Origin: Caulobacter sp. X
GTDB taxonomy: Bacteria; Pseudomonadota; Alphaproteobacteria; Caulobacterales; Caulobacteraceae
DNA: 64,000 bases
Assembly: GCF_002742635.1 (NCBI RefSeq)
Contig: NZ_PEGF01000001.1
Coordinates: 992,001 to 1,056,000 of the forward strand
Reading direction: 5' to 3'
The notes under the pieces were generated by a model. That model worked only from the letters and a program-made list of their open reading frames with translations, searched no databases and was not told where the DNA came from. Position numbers and translations under genes: made by a program. Within the stretch, counting starts at the first letter, position 1; each line of letters starts with the position of its first letter. This document shows positions 51,468 to 59,915 of this stretch, piece after piece.

Positions 51468-52097
51468 CTACCGCGTTCCGAACGTCCGGTCGCCGGCGTC
51501 GCCCAGGCCCGGCACGATATAGCCGTGCTCGTTGAGCCTCTCGTCGATCGCCGCCGTCCAGATCGGCACGTCGGGATGGGCTTCGCGCAGGGCGTCCACG
51601 CCGGCTTGTGCGGCCAACAGGCAGACGAAGCGCAGGTTGGCGACGCCATAGTGCTTCAGGCGCGAGATGGCGGCGATGGCCGAGTGGCCCGTCGCCAGCA
51701 TCGGATCGACAACGATCGTGAGGCGGCCGGAGATGTCCTCGGGCGCCTTGAAGTAGTACTCGATGGCCTCCAGCGTCTCGTGATCGCGATAGAGGCCGAT
51801 GTGGGCCACGCGGGCCGACGGGACCAGGTCCAGCATCCCCTCGCACATCCCCAGGCCCGCCCGCAGGATCGGGGCGAAGACCAGCTTCTTGCCGGCGATC
51901 TCATAGGCCGTGGCGGGCGCGACCGGGGTCTCGATCTCGACCTTGTCCATCGGCAGGTCGCGGGTGACCTCGTAGCAGAGCAGCGTCGCCGTCTCGCGCA
52001 TCAGGGCGCGGAAGGTCTTGGTCGAGGTCGACTTGTCCCGCATCCGGGTCAGCTTGTGCTGGACGAGCGGATGATTGACGACGGTGACCTGGGACAT
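51468..52097 (-). CDS. upp: Uracil phosphoribosyltransferase
   Basis: 209 residues. Salvages uracil to UMP. N terminus [27 protein letters not shown], the flexible region [10 protein letters not shown], and the PRPP loop [17 protein letters not shown], then the uracil-binding C-terminal [17 protein letters not shown]. All are standard Upp landmarks, and the length is normal. Confidence 0.96.
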   Translation of the reverse strand: MSQVTVVNHPLVQHKLTRMRDKSTSTKTFRALMRETATLLCYEVTRDLPMDKVEIETPVAPATAYEIAGKKLVFAPILRAGLGMCEGMLDLVPSARVAHIGLYRDHETLEAIEYYFKAPEDISGRLTIVVDPMLATGHSAIAAISRLKHYGVANLRFVCLLAAQAGVDALREAHPDVPIWTAAIDERLNEHGYIVPGLGDAGDRTFGTR

Positions 52098-52151
52098 GGC
52101 GCGGCTCGGCTAGGAACGGGAACGTCCCGCTCCTAGCACGGTAGCCGATTT

Positions 52152-54326
52152 TCAAGCCAGTTGATCGCCGATCGGCAGGGACCGGATCCGCTTGCCCGTG
52201 GCGGCGAACAGCGCGTTGCACAGGGCCGCCGGCGTCGGCGGATAGGCCGGCTCGCCCAGGCCCGTCGGGTTGTTGTCCGACAGCTTGAAGCGCACCTCGA
52301 CCGGCGGCGCGTCGGCGATGCGCAACAGCGGGAAGTCGCCGAAGTTGCTGTTCACCGCCGCGCCGTTCTCGAAGGTCACGCCCTGGTAGAGCGCGCTGCC
52401 GATCGCATCGAGCACCGAGCCCTGTACCTGCTGCTCGGCGCCGGAGGGATTGACGATCTGGCGGCCGCAATCGACGGCGGCCCAGGCCTTGTCGACCTTG
52501 GTCGCTCCATCCTTGACGGTCGCCTGGATGACCACCGCCACATAGCCCAGGTGGCTGAAGTGGCAGGCGACGCCGAGGCCGGTTCCCTTCGGGACCTTGC
52601 GGCCCCACCCCGACATCTCGGCGGCGAGATCGAGGACGTCGCGCATGCGGCCGGTGTGGAAGCTGTCGCCCTTGCCCGGCTCGCCCAGCAGGCGCGGCGC
52701 GCCCAGCATCTCGCGACGGAAGGCGACAGGGTCCTTGCCCGCGGCGTGGGCCAGTTCGTCGGTGAAGCTCTGGATCACGAAGCCGAAGGCGTTGTTGCCC
52801 GGCGCGCGCAGGTAGCCCGTTGGGAAGCCCAGCGGCATGACCGAGATGTCGTGGCGGTAGTTGGCCACGGCGCGGCACGGGAACTGGGTCGAGTTCATGC
52901 CCGAGGAGGTGTTGAAGGTCTCGCCCTCGCCGAAGGTGACAAAGTGGTCCCTCCAGGCGACCACCGCGCCGCTGGCGTCCAGGCCGGCGGTCAGGTTGTG
53001 CCAGCCAGCGGGGCGGTAGAAGTCGTGCTGGATGTCTTCCTCGCGGGTCCAGACCAGCTTGACCGGCGCGGCGACCTTCGAGGCGATCACCGCCGCCTCG
53101 ACCATGTAGTCGTTCATCAGCCGACGGCCGAAGCCGCCGCCGCAGCGGATCAGGTGGATGGTGATCGCAGACGGATCGACGTTCAGCGCCTTGGCGACCA
53201 GCGCGCGGCCGGCCTCGGGATTCTGGGTCGGGGCCCAGATCTCGACCTTGCCGTCCTTGACCTGGGCCGTGCAGTTCTGCGGCTCCATCGGCGCGTGGGC
53301 CAAAAAGGGGTAGCTGTAGGCGGCGCTGACCGTCTTGGCCGCGCCCTTCAGCGCCGCGTCGACGTCGCCGTCGTTGTAGGCGGTGCGGTGCGGCGGCGCC
53401 TTGGCCAGTTCGGCGGCCTTGGCGGTGAAGCCAGCGCTGCTCTGGGCGGCGGTCGGGTGTTCGGCCCACTTGATATCCAGCGCCTCGCGGCCTTTGCGGG
53501 CGGCCCACCAACTGTCGGCCACCACCGCCACGCCGGGCATGATGCTCTGCAGGTTGGTTCCACCCTCGACGACGAAGGCGTCGCGCACGCCCTTGACCGC
53601 CTTGGCCGGGGCGAGATCGACGCCGGCGACCTTCGCGCCATAGGTCGGGGCCTTGGCGAAGGTGGCGTACAGCATGTCCGGCAGGCGCATGTCGATGCCG
53701 AAGGTCGGCGCGCCCGTGGTGATGGCGTCGAGGTTCTGGCTCTTGTGGCTCTTGCCGATGATCCGGAAGGCCTTGGGATCCTTCAGGGTCAGGCTCTTGG
53801 GGTCGGGCGGGGTCAGCTTGGCGGCGTCGGCGGCCAGTTCGCCGTAGGACGCGCGGCGCTTGCTGGCCGCGTGGACCACCGCGCCGCGATCGGTCGTCAG
53901 GCTGTCGGCCGGAACGCTCCAGCGCGCGGCGGCGGCCTGGATCAGCAGCGCCCGGACGCTGGCCCCGACGCGGCGCAGACCATCGTATTCCAGGGTCGTG
54001 GCCATGCTGCCGCCGGCCACCTGGCGGCCGTAGATCTTGCTGTCGGCGATGGCCTGCTCGACCGTCACGGCCGACCAGTCGACGTCCAACTCCTCGGCGA
54101 TCAGCATCGGCAGCGACGTCTTGATCCCCTGCCCGACCTCCGGGACCTTGGAGGCGATGGTGACCTTGCCGTCCGGCGCGATGCGGACATAGGCGTTGAC
54201 CTGAGTGTCGCCGGCCGCCTGACCCTCGGCGGTCATGGTGAAGCTCAGCAGCAGGCCGCCGCCGATGGCCGCGCCGCTTTGCAGGACGAAACGCCGAGTG
54301 GGGTCGCGTAGGATTTCGCCGTCCAT
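52152..54326 (-). CDS. Molybdopterin-binding subunit of an aldehyde/isoquinoline oxidoreductase-type enzyme
   Basis: 724 residues. Xanthine-oxidase superfamily large subunit of the IorB/CoxL kind. A twin-arginine leader (DPTRRFVLQSGAAIGGG) precedes the mature chain, so the enzyme is likely periplasmic. Core segments: KVPEVGQGIKTSLPMLIAEELDVDW, GGGFGRRLMNDYMVEAA, APGNNAFGFVIQSFTDELA, GLGVACHFSHLGYVAV and a late GLGEPAYPPTPAALCNA. ATG 54326 shares one base with the stop of the upstream 2Fe-2S subunit. The substrate is unknown. Confidence 0.9.
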   Translation of the reverse strand: MDGEILRDPTRRFVLQSGAAIGGGLLLSFTMTAEGQAAGDTQVNAYVRIAPDGKVTIASKVPEVGQGIKTSLPMLIAEELDVDWSAVTVEQAIADSKIYGRQVAGGSMATTLEYDGLRRVGASVRALLIQAAAARWSVPADSLTTDRGAVVHAASKRRASYGELAADAAKLTPPDPKSLTLKDPKAFRIIGKSHKSQNLDAITTGAPTFGIDMRLPDMLYATFAKAPTYGAKVAGVDLAPAKAVKGVRDAFVVEGGTNLQSIMPGVAVVADSWWAARKGREALDIKWAEHPTAAQSSAGFTAKAAELAKAPPHRTAYNDGDVDAALKGAAKTVSAAYSYPFLAHAPMEPQNCTAQVKDGKVEIWAPTQNPEAGRALVAKALNVDPSAITIHLIRCGGGFGRRLMNDYMVEAAVIASKVAAPVKLVWTREEDIQHDFYRPAGWHNLTAGLDASGAVVAWRDHFVTFGEGETFNTSSGMNSTQFPCRAVANYRHDISVMPLGFPTGYLRAPGNNAFGFVIQSFTDELAHAAGKDPVAFRREMLGAPRLLGEPGKGDSFHTGRMRDVLDLAAEMSGWGRKVPKGTGLGVACHFSHLGYVAVVIQATVKDGATKVDKAWAAVDCGRQIVNPSGAEQQVQGSVLDAIGSALYQGVTFENGAAVNSNFGDFPLLRIADAPPVEVRFKLSDNNPTGLGEPAYPPTPAALCNALFAATGKRIRSLPIGDQLA

Positions 54327-54790
54327 CACGCCTTCTCCTGGCCGGCGGCGACCTTGATCGCCTTGCGAATGCGGTTGTAGGTCGCGCAGCGGCAGAGGTT
54401 GCCGTTCATGGCCGCGTCGATGTCGGCGTCGGTTGGCTTGGGCTTCGCGGCCAGCAGCGCCGAGGCCGACATGATCTGGCCCGCCTGGCAGTAGCCGCAC
54501 TGGGGTACGTCGATCGTCTTCCAGGCGTCTTGCACCTTGGCCCCGATCGGCGTCTTGCCGATCCCCTCGATGGTGGTGACCTTCTTGCCGCCGACCTCGC
54601 TGATCGGAGTCACGCAGGATCGGATGGCCTCGCCGTCCAGATGCACGGTGCAGGCCCCGCAGAGCGCCGCGCCGCAGCCGAACTTGGCGCCGACCAGGCC
54701 CAGCGTGTCGCGCAGCACCCACAGGAGCGGCGTGTCGCCGTCCACGTCGGCGGTCCTGGTTTCACCATTGACGGTCAGCGTGAACGCCAT
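54326..54790 (-). CDS. 2Fe-2S subunit of the molybdenum hydroxylase
   Basis: 154 residues. Plant-type ferredoxin half with [24 protein letters not shown], and an all-helical half with [18 protein letters not shown] and [15 protein letters not shown]; these give the eight Cys for two 2Fe-2S clusters. It passes electrons from the Mo subunit encoded immediately downstream. No FAD subunit is adjacent, so a cytochrome or other acceptor is presumed. ATG 54790 is chosen at [10 protein letters not shown]. Confidence 0.93.
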   Translation of the reverse strand: MAFTLTVNGETRTADVDGDTPLLWVLRDTLGLVGAKFGCGAALCGACTVHLDGEAIRSCVTPISEVGGKKVTTIEGIGKTPIGAKVQDAWKTIDVPQCGYCQAGQIMSASALLAAKPKPTDADIDAAMNGNLCRCATYNRIRKAIKVAAGQEKA

Positions 54791-54853
54791 GCCGAGACTC
54801 CCGTTCTTCGAACCGGGACGCAATCTGCCTCAAGCTCGCCGTTCGCGCGAGAA

Positions 54854-54871
54854 CTGTCACATAAGTTTCAC
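54854..54871 (+). promoter_or_regulatory. Pho box upstream of the phosphate operon
   Basis: CTGTCAC (54854-54860), ATAA, GTTTCAC (54865-54871): two direct 7-mers 11 bases apart, as in PhoB boxes (CTGTCAT-N4-CTGTCAT). It is 98 bases before the DUF47 start and 64 bases from the divergent 2Fe-2S start. Confidence 0.6.
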
Positions 54872-54968
54872 AGATAGGATTTGACGGCCAAATCCTTCCG
54901 TGGTTCCGGTGCGCCGCGCGGCGATCCGACCACGGACGAACGCGATCTCGCAAGGAAAGACCGACACC

Positions 54969-55625
54969 ATGCTGGGCTTGTTCAAGGCCGTCATGCCGAA
55001 GGAAGACTCGTTCTTCGACCTGTTCTCCGCTCACGCCCGCACGCTGATCGACGGCGCCGAGGCGCTGCGTGACATGACCGAGGGCGGCGACGCCGTCGAG
55101 GCCGCCAGCGCGCGCGTCTATCGCCACGAGGAAGAAGCCGACGACATCACCCGCCAGGTGATGCTGGCCGTGCGCCGCAGCTTCATCACCCCGTTCGACC
55201 GCAGCGACATCCAGGACCTGACCACCTCGCTGGACGACGCCATCGACCAGATGCGCAAGACCGCCAAGGTGGTCAGCCTGTTCGAGGTCAAGAGCTTCGA
55301 GCCTCAGATGAAGGAGATGGCGGGCGTCATCGTCGAAGCCGCCAAGCTGACGGAGCAGGCCGTCGCCCTGCTGCCCAAGATGCGCCAGAACGCCCACAAG
55401 CTGGGCGAGATCTCGGTGCGCATCCGCGAGATCGAGGAACAGTCCGACCACATGTACGACCAGGGCCGCAAGGACCTGTTCCTGGCCAGCCGAGCAAACG
55501 GCCCTGGCGGCGACCCGATGGCCTTCATCGTCGGCATCGACATCTACAGCCACCTCGAGAAGGTCATGGACCGCTTCGAGGACGTCGCCAACCGCATCAG
55601 CGGCATCGTCGTCGAGCAGGTCTAG
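54969..55625 (+). CDS. DUF47 family (PhoU-like) regulator of phosphate transport
   Basis: 218 residues, all helical. PhoU-like repeats with DFFDLFSAHA-type start, RVYRHEEEADDITRQVMLAVRRSFITPFDRSDIQDLTTSLDDAIDQM, and EIEEQSDHMYDQGRKDLF near the second metal-binding bundle. DUF47 proteins pair with PiT transporters and control them. ATG 54969 follows AAGGAAAGACCGACACC. The PiT gene starts six bases after its stop. Confidence 0.92.
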   Translation: MLGLFKAVMPKEDSFFDLFSAHARTLIDGAEALRDMTEGGDAVEAASARVYRHEEEADDITRQVMLAVRRSFITPFDRSDIQDLTTSLDDAIDQMRKTAKVVSLFEVKSFEPQMKEMAGVIVEAAKLTEQAVALLPKMRQNAHKLGEISVRIREIEEQSDHMYDQGRKDLFLASRANGPGGDPMAFIVGIDIYSHLEKVMDRFEDVANRISGIVVEQV

Positions 55626-55631
55626 AGTCCC

Positions 55632-56633
55632 GTGGACCCGACGCTCCTGATCCTGGGGTTTCTGATTGTCGTCGCCCTGGCGTTCGACTTTCTGAACGGC
55701 CTGCACGACGCCGCCAATTCGATCGCCACCATCGTCTCGACGCGCGTGCTGTCGGCGAAGTGGGCGGTGCTGTGGGCGGCCTTCTTCAACTTCATCGCCT
55801 TCATGTTCTTCGGCACCGGCGTTGCCAAGATGGTCGGCTCGGGGATCATCGATCCGCACATCGTCAGCGACCGGCTGATCTTCGGCGCCCTGGGCGGCGC
55901 GATCAGTTGGAACCTGCTGACCTGGTGGGCCGGCATCCCCTCGTCCAGCTCCCACGCCCTGATCGGCGGCCTGGTCGGCGCGGCCATCGCCAAGGTCGGC
56001 GGCGTCGGCGCCATCCAGTGGGCGGGCCTGTCCAAGACCGCCGCCGCCATCGTGGTCTCCCCGACCCTGGGCTTTTTCCTGGCCCTACTGCTGGTGCTGA
56101 TCGTCTCCTGGACCTTCCTGAAGAGCTCGCCGTTCTTCGCCGACCGTGTGTTCCGCAAGTTGCAGTTCGTGTCGGCGGCCGCCTACAGCCTGGGCCACGG
56201 CGGCAACGACGCGCAGAAGACCATGGGCATCATCGCCGCCTTGCTGTTCGCGCATGGCGCCACGCATCAGGCGGGCCACATCCCGCTGTGGGTGATCCTC
56301 TCGTGCCAGACGGCGATGGCGCTGGGCACCCTGTTCGGCGGCTGGCGCATCGTCCACACCATGGGCAGCAAGATCACGCGCCTGACCCCGATGCAGGGCT
56401 TCTGCGCCGAGACGGGCGGGGCCATCACCCTGTTCTTCTTTACTCATCTCGGGATTCCGGTCTCGACGACTCACACGATCACGGGCGCTATTGTCGGCGT
56501 CGGCGCTTCGCGCCGGGTCTCGGCGGTGCGCTGGGGCGTGGCCAAGGACATCGTCATCGCCTGGATCGTCACCTTGCCGGCGGCGGCCCTCACGGCGGCG
56601 CTGTTCTACTATCTCGGGTTCTGGATGAAGTGA
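55632..56633 (+). CDS. pit: Low-affinity inorganic phosphate transporter, PiT family
   Basis: 333 residues, about ten transmembrane helices. PiT signature repeats: FLNGLHDAANSIATIVSTRVLS near the N terminus and SLGHGGNDAQKTMGIIAALL in the second half, plus GGAISWNLLTWWAGIPSSSSHALIGGL and GIPVSTTHTITGAIVGVG. Phosphate enters with a cation. The start is GTG 55632. It is coupled to the DUF47 gene behind a Pho box. Confidence 0.95.
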   Translation: MDPTLLILGFLIVVALAFDFLNGLHDAANSIATIVSTRVLSAKWAVLWAAFFNFIAFMFFGTGVAKMVGSGIIDPHIVSDRLIFGALGGAISWNLLTWWAGIPSSSSHALIGGLVGAAIAKVGGVGAIQWAGLSKTAAAIVVSPTLGFFLALLLVLIVSWTFLKSSPFFADRVFRKLQFVSAAAYSLGHGGNDAQKTMGIIAALLFAHGATHQAGHIPLWVILSCQTAMALGTLFGGWRIVHTMGSKITRLTPMQGFCAETGGAITLFFFTHLGIPVSTTHTITGAIVGVGASRRVSAVRWGVAKDIVIAWIVTLPAAALTAALFYYLGFWMK

Positions 56634-57193
56634 CGGCCTCGCGAGGCAAGCAGGAAGGACGCAAGTCCGGCGGCGGCAAGCGCCGCCAGGTCGCCGCCTT
56701 GCCCTGGCGCGGCGAAGGCGAGGCCTTGCGCATCCTGCTGGTCTCCTCGCGCGAGACCCGCCGCTGGGTGATCCCCAAGGGCTGGCCGATGAAGGGCAAG
56801 ACCGACTCCGCCGCGGCCGCCCAGGAGGCCTACGAGGAAGCGGGCCTCGACGGCGTCATCGCCGACAAGCCGATCGGCGAGTACGAGTACCTGAAACGCC
56901 TGAAGAGCGGCGCGGCCAAGCTGGTCAAGGTCGACGTCTATCCCCTGCAGGCGACCGGCGAGCACGCGACCTGGCCCGAAAAGGGCCAGCGCACCCTGCG
57001 ATGGATGACGCCGGTCGAGGCCGCCCTTTCTGTCCAGGAGCCGGACCTGCGCGACCTGATCGCCCGCTTCGCCGGGGTCGAACTCTCGGCGGAAGATCAC
57101 CCCGCCCCCACCCCCGCCCCGACGCCGGTGCGCGTGACCTTCCAGCGCCTGCGCCGACGGGTCACGGCGCTATGGGGGCGCTACGGGCGGTAA
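56630..57193 (+). CDS. Nudix hydrolase
   Basis: 187 residues. Nudix box in the diphosphoinositol/polyphosphate-like form: WVIPKGWPMKGKTDSAAAAQEAYEEAGLDG. The catalytic QEAYEEAG helix is present, while the first Glu of the classical box is Lys, as is usual in this subgroup. A Lys/Arg-rich N terminus and a Pro-rich stretch before a basic tail (about 155-187) flank it. The GTG at 56630 overlaps the PiT stop, so it is coupled to phosphate uptake. Confidence 0.85.
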   Translation: MTASRGKQEGRKSGGGKRRQVAALPWRGEGEALRILLVSSRETRRWVIPKGWPMKGKTDSAAAAQEAYEEAGLDGVIADKPIGEYEYLKRLKSGAAKLVKVDVYPLQATGEHATWPEKGQRTLRWMTPVEAALSVQEPDLRDLIARFAGVELSAEDHPAPTPAPTPVRVTFQRLRRRVTALWGRYGR

Positions 57194-57249
57194 CCCGCCC
57201 TTCTCAACCTTCGGCAAGCCTGTGGACAACCGCCTCCGCCGCGCATAAT

Positions 57250-57264
57250 GTTCCCATTATGTTC
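57250..57264 (+). promoter_or_regulatory. LexA (SOS) operator before nth
   Basis: GTTC (57250-57253), CCATTAT, GTTC (57261-57264): an exact GTTC-N7-GTTC alphaproteobacterial SOS box, 17 bases before ATG 57282. It overlaps the inverted repeat CATAATG-TTCC-CATTATG (57244-57261). Confidence 0.8.
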
Positions 57265-57281
57265 TCAAGCGCCGGTGTCCG

Positions 57282-58007
57282 ATGCAACTGTCCCTAAGCC
57301 TTGCCCGGTCGCCGCTGGAAAGCGTGCGTGACGCCCTGCTCTGCGAATTCGGTCCGCAGCGACCGGTCACGCGGATGGACCCGATCTCGCAGCTGGTGAA
57401 GTCCTCGATCAGCGGCCGCACCCAGGACGCGGTCTCGTGGGCCGCCTTCCTGCGGCTGCGGGCGGCGTTCAAGGCCTGGGACGACCTGGCCGACGCGCCG
57501 GTCGCGGCCGTGGCGCGGATCATCGAGGACGTCACCTTCCCGGTCGACAAGGCCCGCCACCTGACCACCGCCCTGAAGATGATCCGTGACAAGGTCGGCT
57601 GGCTGTCGCTGAACCACCTGAAGACCCTGACGGTCGATCAGGCTCGCTGGGAGCTGCAGGCCCTGCCCGGCGTCGGGACCAAGGTCGCCGCCTGCGTGCT
57701 GAACTTCAGCGACCTGGCGATGCGGGCCCTCGTCGTCGACACCCATGTGGACCGGGTCGCCAAGCGCATCGGCCTGGTTGGCGCCGGTGATGCGACCCAC
57801 ACCTATCACACTCTGATGGCGCTGGCGCCCGACGTCTGGACCGCCGACGATCTGTTCGAGCTGCACTGGCTGATGAAGCGGGGCCTGGGGCAGATGCTGT
57901 GCCCGCACGAAGGTCCTAAGTGCGGCGCCTGTCCGCTCAAGGCGACCTGCGCCAAGGTCGGGGTGGGTCGTAGCGCGGATGTGCTGGAATGGCGGCCGCG
58001 CGCCTGA
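57282..58007 (+). CDS. nth: Endonuclease III-like DNA glycosylase
   Basis: 241 residues. HhH-GPD fold: helix-hairpin-helix LQALPGVGTKVAACVLNF with the catalytic Lys (GTK), catalytic Asp in VVDTHVDRVAKRIGL, and an iron-sulfur loop C-x6-C-x2-C-x5-C in CPHEGPKCGACPLKATC. It excises oxidised pyrimidines. The N-terminal half differs from E. coli Nth, so it may be a specialised SOS-linked relative. ATG 57282 is 17 bases after the LexA box. Confidence 0.9.
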   Translation: MQLSLSLARSPLESVRDALLCEFGPQRPVTRMDPISQLVKSSISGRTQDAVSWAAFLRLRAAFKAWDDLADAPVAAVARIIEDVTFPVDKARHLTTALKMIRDKVGWLSLNHLKTLTVDQARWELQALPGVGTKVAACVLNFSDLAMRALVVDTHVDRVAKRIGLVGAGDATHTYHTLMALAPDVWTADDLFELHWLMKRGLGQMLCPHEGPKCGACPLKATCAKVGVGRSADVLEWRPRA

Positions 58008-58037
58008 ACCTGTCACACGCTCATGCGCTGATGGGAC

Positions 58038-58757
58038 ATGACCATCCGCATCGGCACGGCCGGCTGGAGCCTTTATCGCGCGGACGAGGCCTTTCCGGCG
58101 GAGGGGACCGTGCTCGAACGCTATGCGGCTAGGTTCAATGCGGTCGAGGTCAATACGTCGTTCTACCGCCCCCACCAGAAGAAGACCTATGAGCGCTGGG
58201 CGGCCTCGACGCCGGAGGACTTCCGGTTCGCGGTCAAGGTCCCGCAGGCGATCACCCACGAGCGGCGGCTGGTCGGCGTCGACGACCTGCTGGCGCGGTT
58301 TCTCGACGAGACGGATGGACTGGGCGCCAAGCGCGGCCCGCTGCTGATCCAATTGCCGCCCAGCCTGGCGTTCGAGGCCGAACGGGTCGGCGCGTTCCTG
58401 GCGACTTGGCGCGATCGCACCGACGCGCCGACCGTGCTGGAGCCGCGCCACGCCAGCTGGTTCGAGGCCGAGCCCGACGATCTGCTAGCGGCCCACCGCG
58501 TCGCTCGGGTCGCCGCCGATCCGGCGGTCGTTCCCCTGGCCGCGGAGCCGGGCGGCTGGCGCGGCCTGGCCTACCACCGCCTGCACGGCTCGCCGGAGAT
58601 GTACGCCAGCGCCTATGAGCCGGAGGTGCTGGACGCCCTGGCCGTCCGACTTCGCGCAGAGACCGAGCCCTGGTGCGTCTTCGACAACACCCGCCTAGGC
58701 GCGGCGACCTGGGATGCGCTGGCGCTGCGGGAGCGCACTGAATCCCCTCTATCTTAG
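58038..58757 (+). CDS. DUF72 domain protein
   Basis: 239 residues. TIM-barrel-like DUF72 start TIRIGTAGWSLYR, then NAVEVNTSFYRPHQKKTYERWAASTPEDFRFAVKVPQAITHERRL, LLIQLPPSLAFE, and VLEPRHASWF. It ends with WCVFDNTRLGAAT. Function is unknown although widespread. It follows nth by 30 bases and may share its promoter, giving a possible SOS link. The last four codons run into the intergenic repeat at 58744. Confidence 0.88.
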   Translation: MTIRIGTAGWSLYRADEAFPAEGTVLERYAARFNAVEVNTSFYRPHQKKTYERWAASTPEDFRFAVKVPQAITHERRLVGVDDLLARFLDETDGLGAKRGPLLIQLPPSLAFEAERVGAFLATWRDRTDAPTVLEPRHASWFEAEPDDLLAAHRVARVAADPAVVPLAAEPGGWRGLAYHRLHGSPEMYASAYEPEVLDALAVRLRAETEPWCVFDNTRLGAATWDALALRERTESPLS

Positions 58758-58795
58758 AGAGAGGGAGGGGCCCAAGCGAAGCTTGGGAGGGTGAG
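58744..58795 (+). repeat. Intergenic palindromic repeat, copy C
   Basis: CCCCTCTATCTTAGAGAGAGGGAGGGGCCCAAGCGAAGCTTGGGAGGGTGAG: same modules and orientation as the copy at 6593. It overlaps the last codons of the DUF72 gene. Confidence 0.75.
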
Positions 58796-58867
58796 TGGTT
58801 ACGCCGTTAGCCGGAGCTCCGGCACATCGCTTCCCGCAGCGCCATGATCGTCCAAGGGCTTCGCCTA

Positions 58868-58923
58868 CCCTCTCACCCTCCCACGCCTACGGCGCGGGCC
58901 CCGCCCTCTCCCCTGGGAGAGGG
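58868..58923 (-). repeat. Intergenic palindromic repeat, copy D (inverted)
   Basis: CCCTCTCACCCTCCCACGCC, GC-rich middle, CCGCCCTCTCCC-CT-GGGAGAGGG. Same as the copy at 6713 apart from a few bases, and facing copy C. It ends two bases before the stop codon of the dipeptidase gene. Confidence 0.75.
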
Positions 58924-58925
58924 AT

Positions 58926-59894
58926 TCACTTGCTCCCCAGCTCCGTGAACGTCCTGGTCCCAATCGGATAACGCGCCCAGTCCCTGAAGTCGAAGTGCCA
59001 CCACTCCTCGGGATAGACCTCGAAGCCTTGAGCGACCATGGCCTCGCGCAGCACGGCGCGCAGGGCCCGCTGCTTCGTCGTTCCGCCGACGAAGTCGGCA
59101 TAGGCGCGGCCGGAGAACTCGTCGTAGCGGCTGGGCATCTCGACGACCCTGCCGGTCTTCAGGTCGTACAGCGTCAGGTCCACGGCGCAGCCGCGGTTGT
59201 GGCGCGAGCCCTTGGCCGGGTCGGCGACGAACATGTGGGCGTCGGGCGGCGTGGCCTCCCAGAACATCCAGGTGACGAACCAGGGCCGATAGGCGTCGTG
59301 GATCAGGAGGCCGTAACCCTGGGCCGACAGGGCGTCCTGCGCCCGTCTCAGCGCTTGGGCCGCCGGGCGCTGCAGGTAGGCCGCCGCGCGCTCGTAGAGT
59401 GGGATGCCCATGAAGTTGTTGGCGCCCGCATAGCGGATGTCGAGCTTGATGCGCGGATCCACCGTCGTCAGGTCGACGAGGTCGGCGGACAGGAAGTCGC
59501 CCGTCTCGACCGGCGGCGTCGCGGCCAGGGCCTGCCGTCGCAGCGCCTCGGGGTCGGCGCTGACGCCGGCGCGGATGGCCGCCTCGGTCTCCGCCCCGAA
59601 GTCGTGGAAGGCTAGCCGCGACCCGTTCAGCCGCACCGCGCGCGGCTCCAGGGCCAGTTCGCCGCCGCCCGCGATCGCATAGCGTCCGCGCTCCGTCGGC
59701 GTCAGCCGCGCGGAGGCGTGGCCGGCGCCGTCGATGTGCAAGGCGTCGTCCTTCTCGAACACCGTCAGCGGCGCGGCCTTGTCGCCGTACTGGCCGATCG
59801 CCGCCCATTCGGACCTGAAGAGCGCGAACGCGGAAGGCGCGGCGAAGGCGGCGGCGCCGAGCGCCAGGAAGGATCGTCGAACCAGACCGCCCAT
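58926..59894 (-). CDS. Exported D-Ala-D-Ala dipeptidase (VanX-type, M15)
   Basis: 322 residues. A signal peptide with a twin-arginine-like start (VRRSFLALGAAAFA, cleavage near AFAL), an extra N-terminal domain of about 110 residues, then M15D: DIRYAGANNFMG, IHDAYRPW, zinc motif SRHNRGCAVDLTLYD (SxHxxGxAxD) and EEWWHFDF. It cleaves D-Ala-D-Ala, probably in peptidoglycan recycling or modification rather than vancomycin resistance, since no vanH/vanA neighbours exist. Confidence 0.93.
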   Translation of the reverse strand: MGGLVRRSFLALGAAAFAAPSAFALFRSEWAAIGQYGDKAAPLTVFEKDDALHIDGAGHASARLTPTERGRYAIAGGGELALEPRAVRLNGSRLAFHDFGAETEAAIRAGVSADPEALRRQALAATPPVETGDFLSADLVDLTTVDPRIKLDIRYAGANNFMGIPLYERAAAYLQRPAAQALRRAQDALSAQGYGLLIHDAYRPWFVTWMFWEATPPDAHMFVADPAKGSRHNRGCAVDLTLYDLKTGRVVEMPSRYDEFSGRAYADFVGGTTKQRALRAVLREAMVAQGFEVYPEEWWHFDFRDWARYPIGTRTFTELGSK

Positions 59895-59915
59895 CGCCGC
59901 CCCCTCCGTTCTGGA

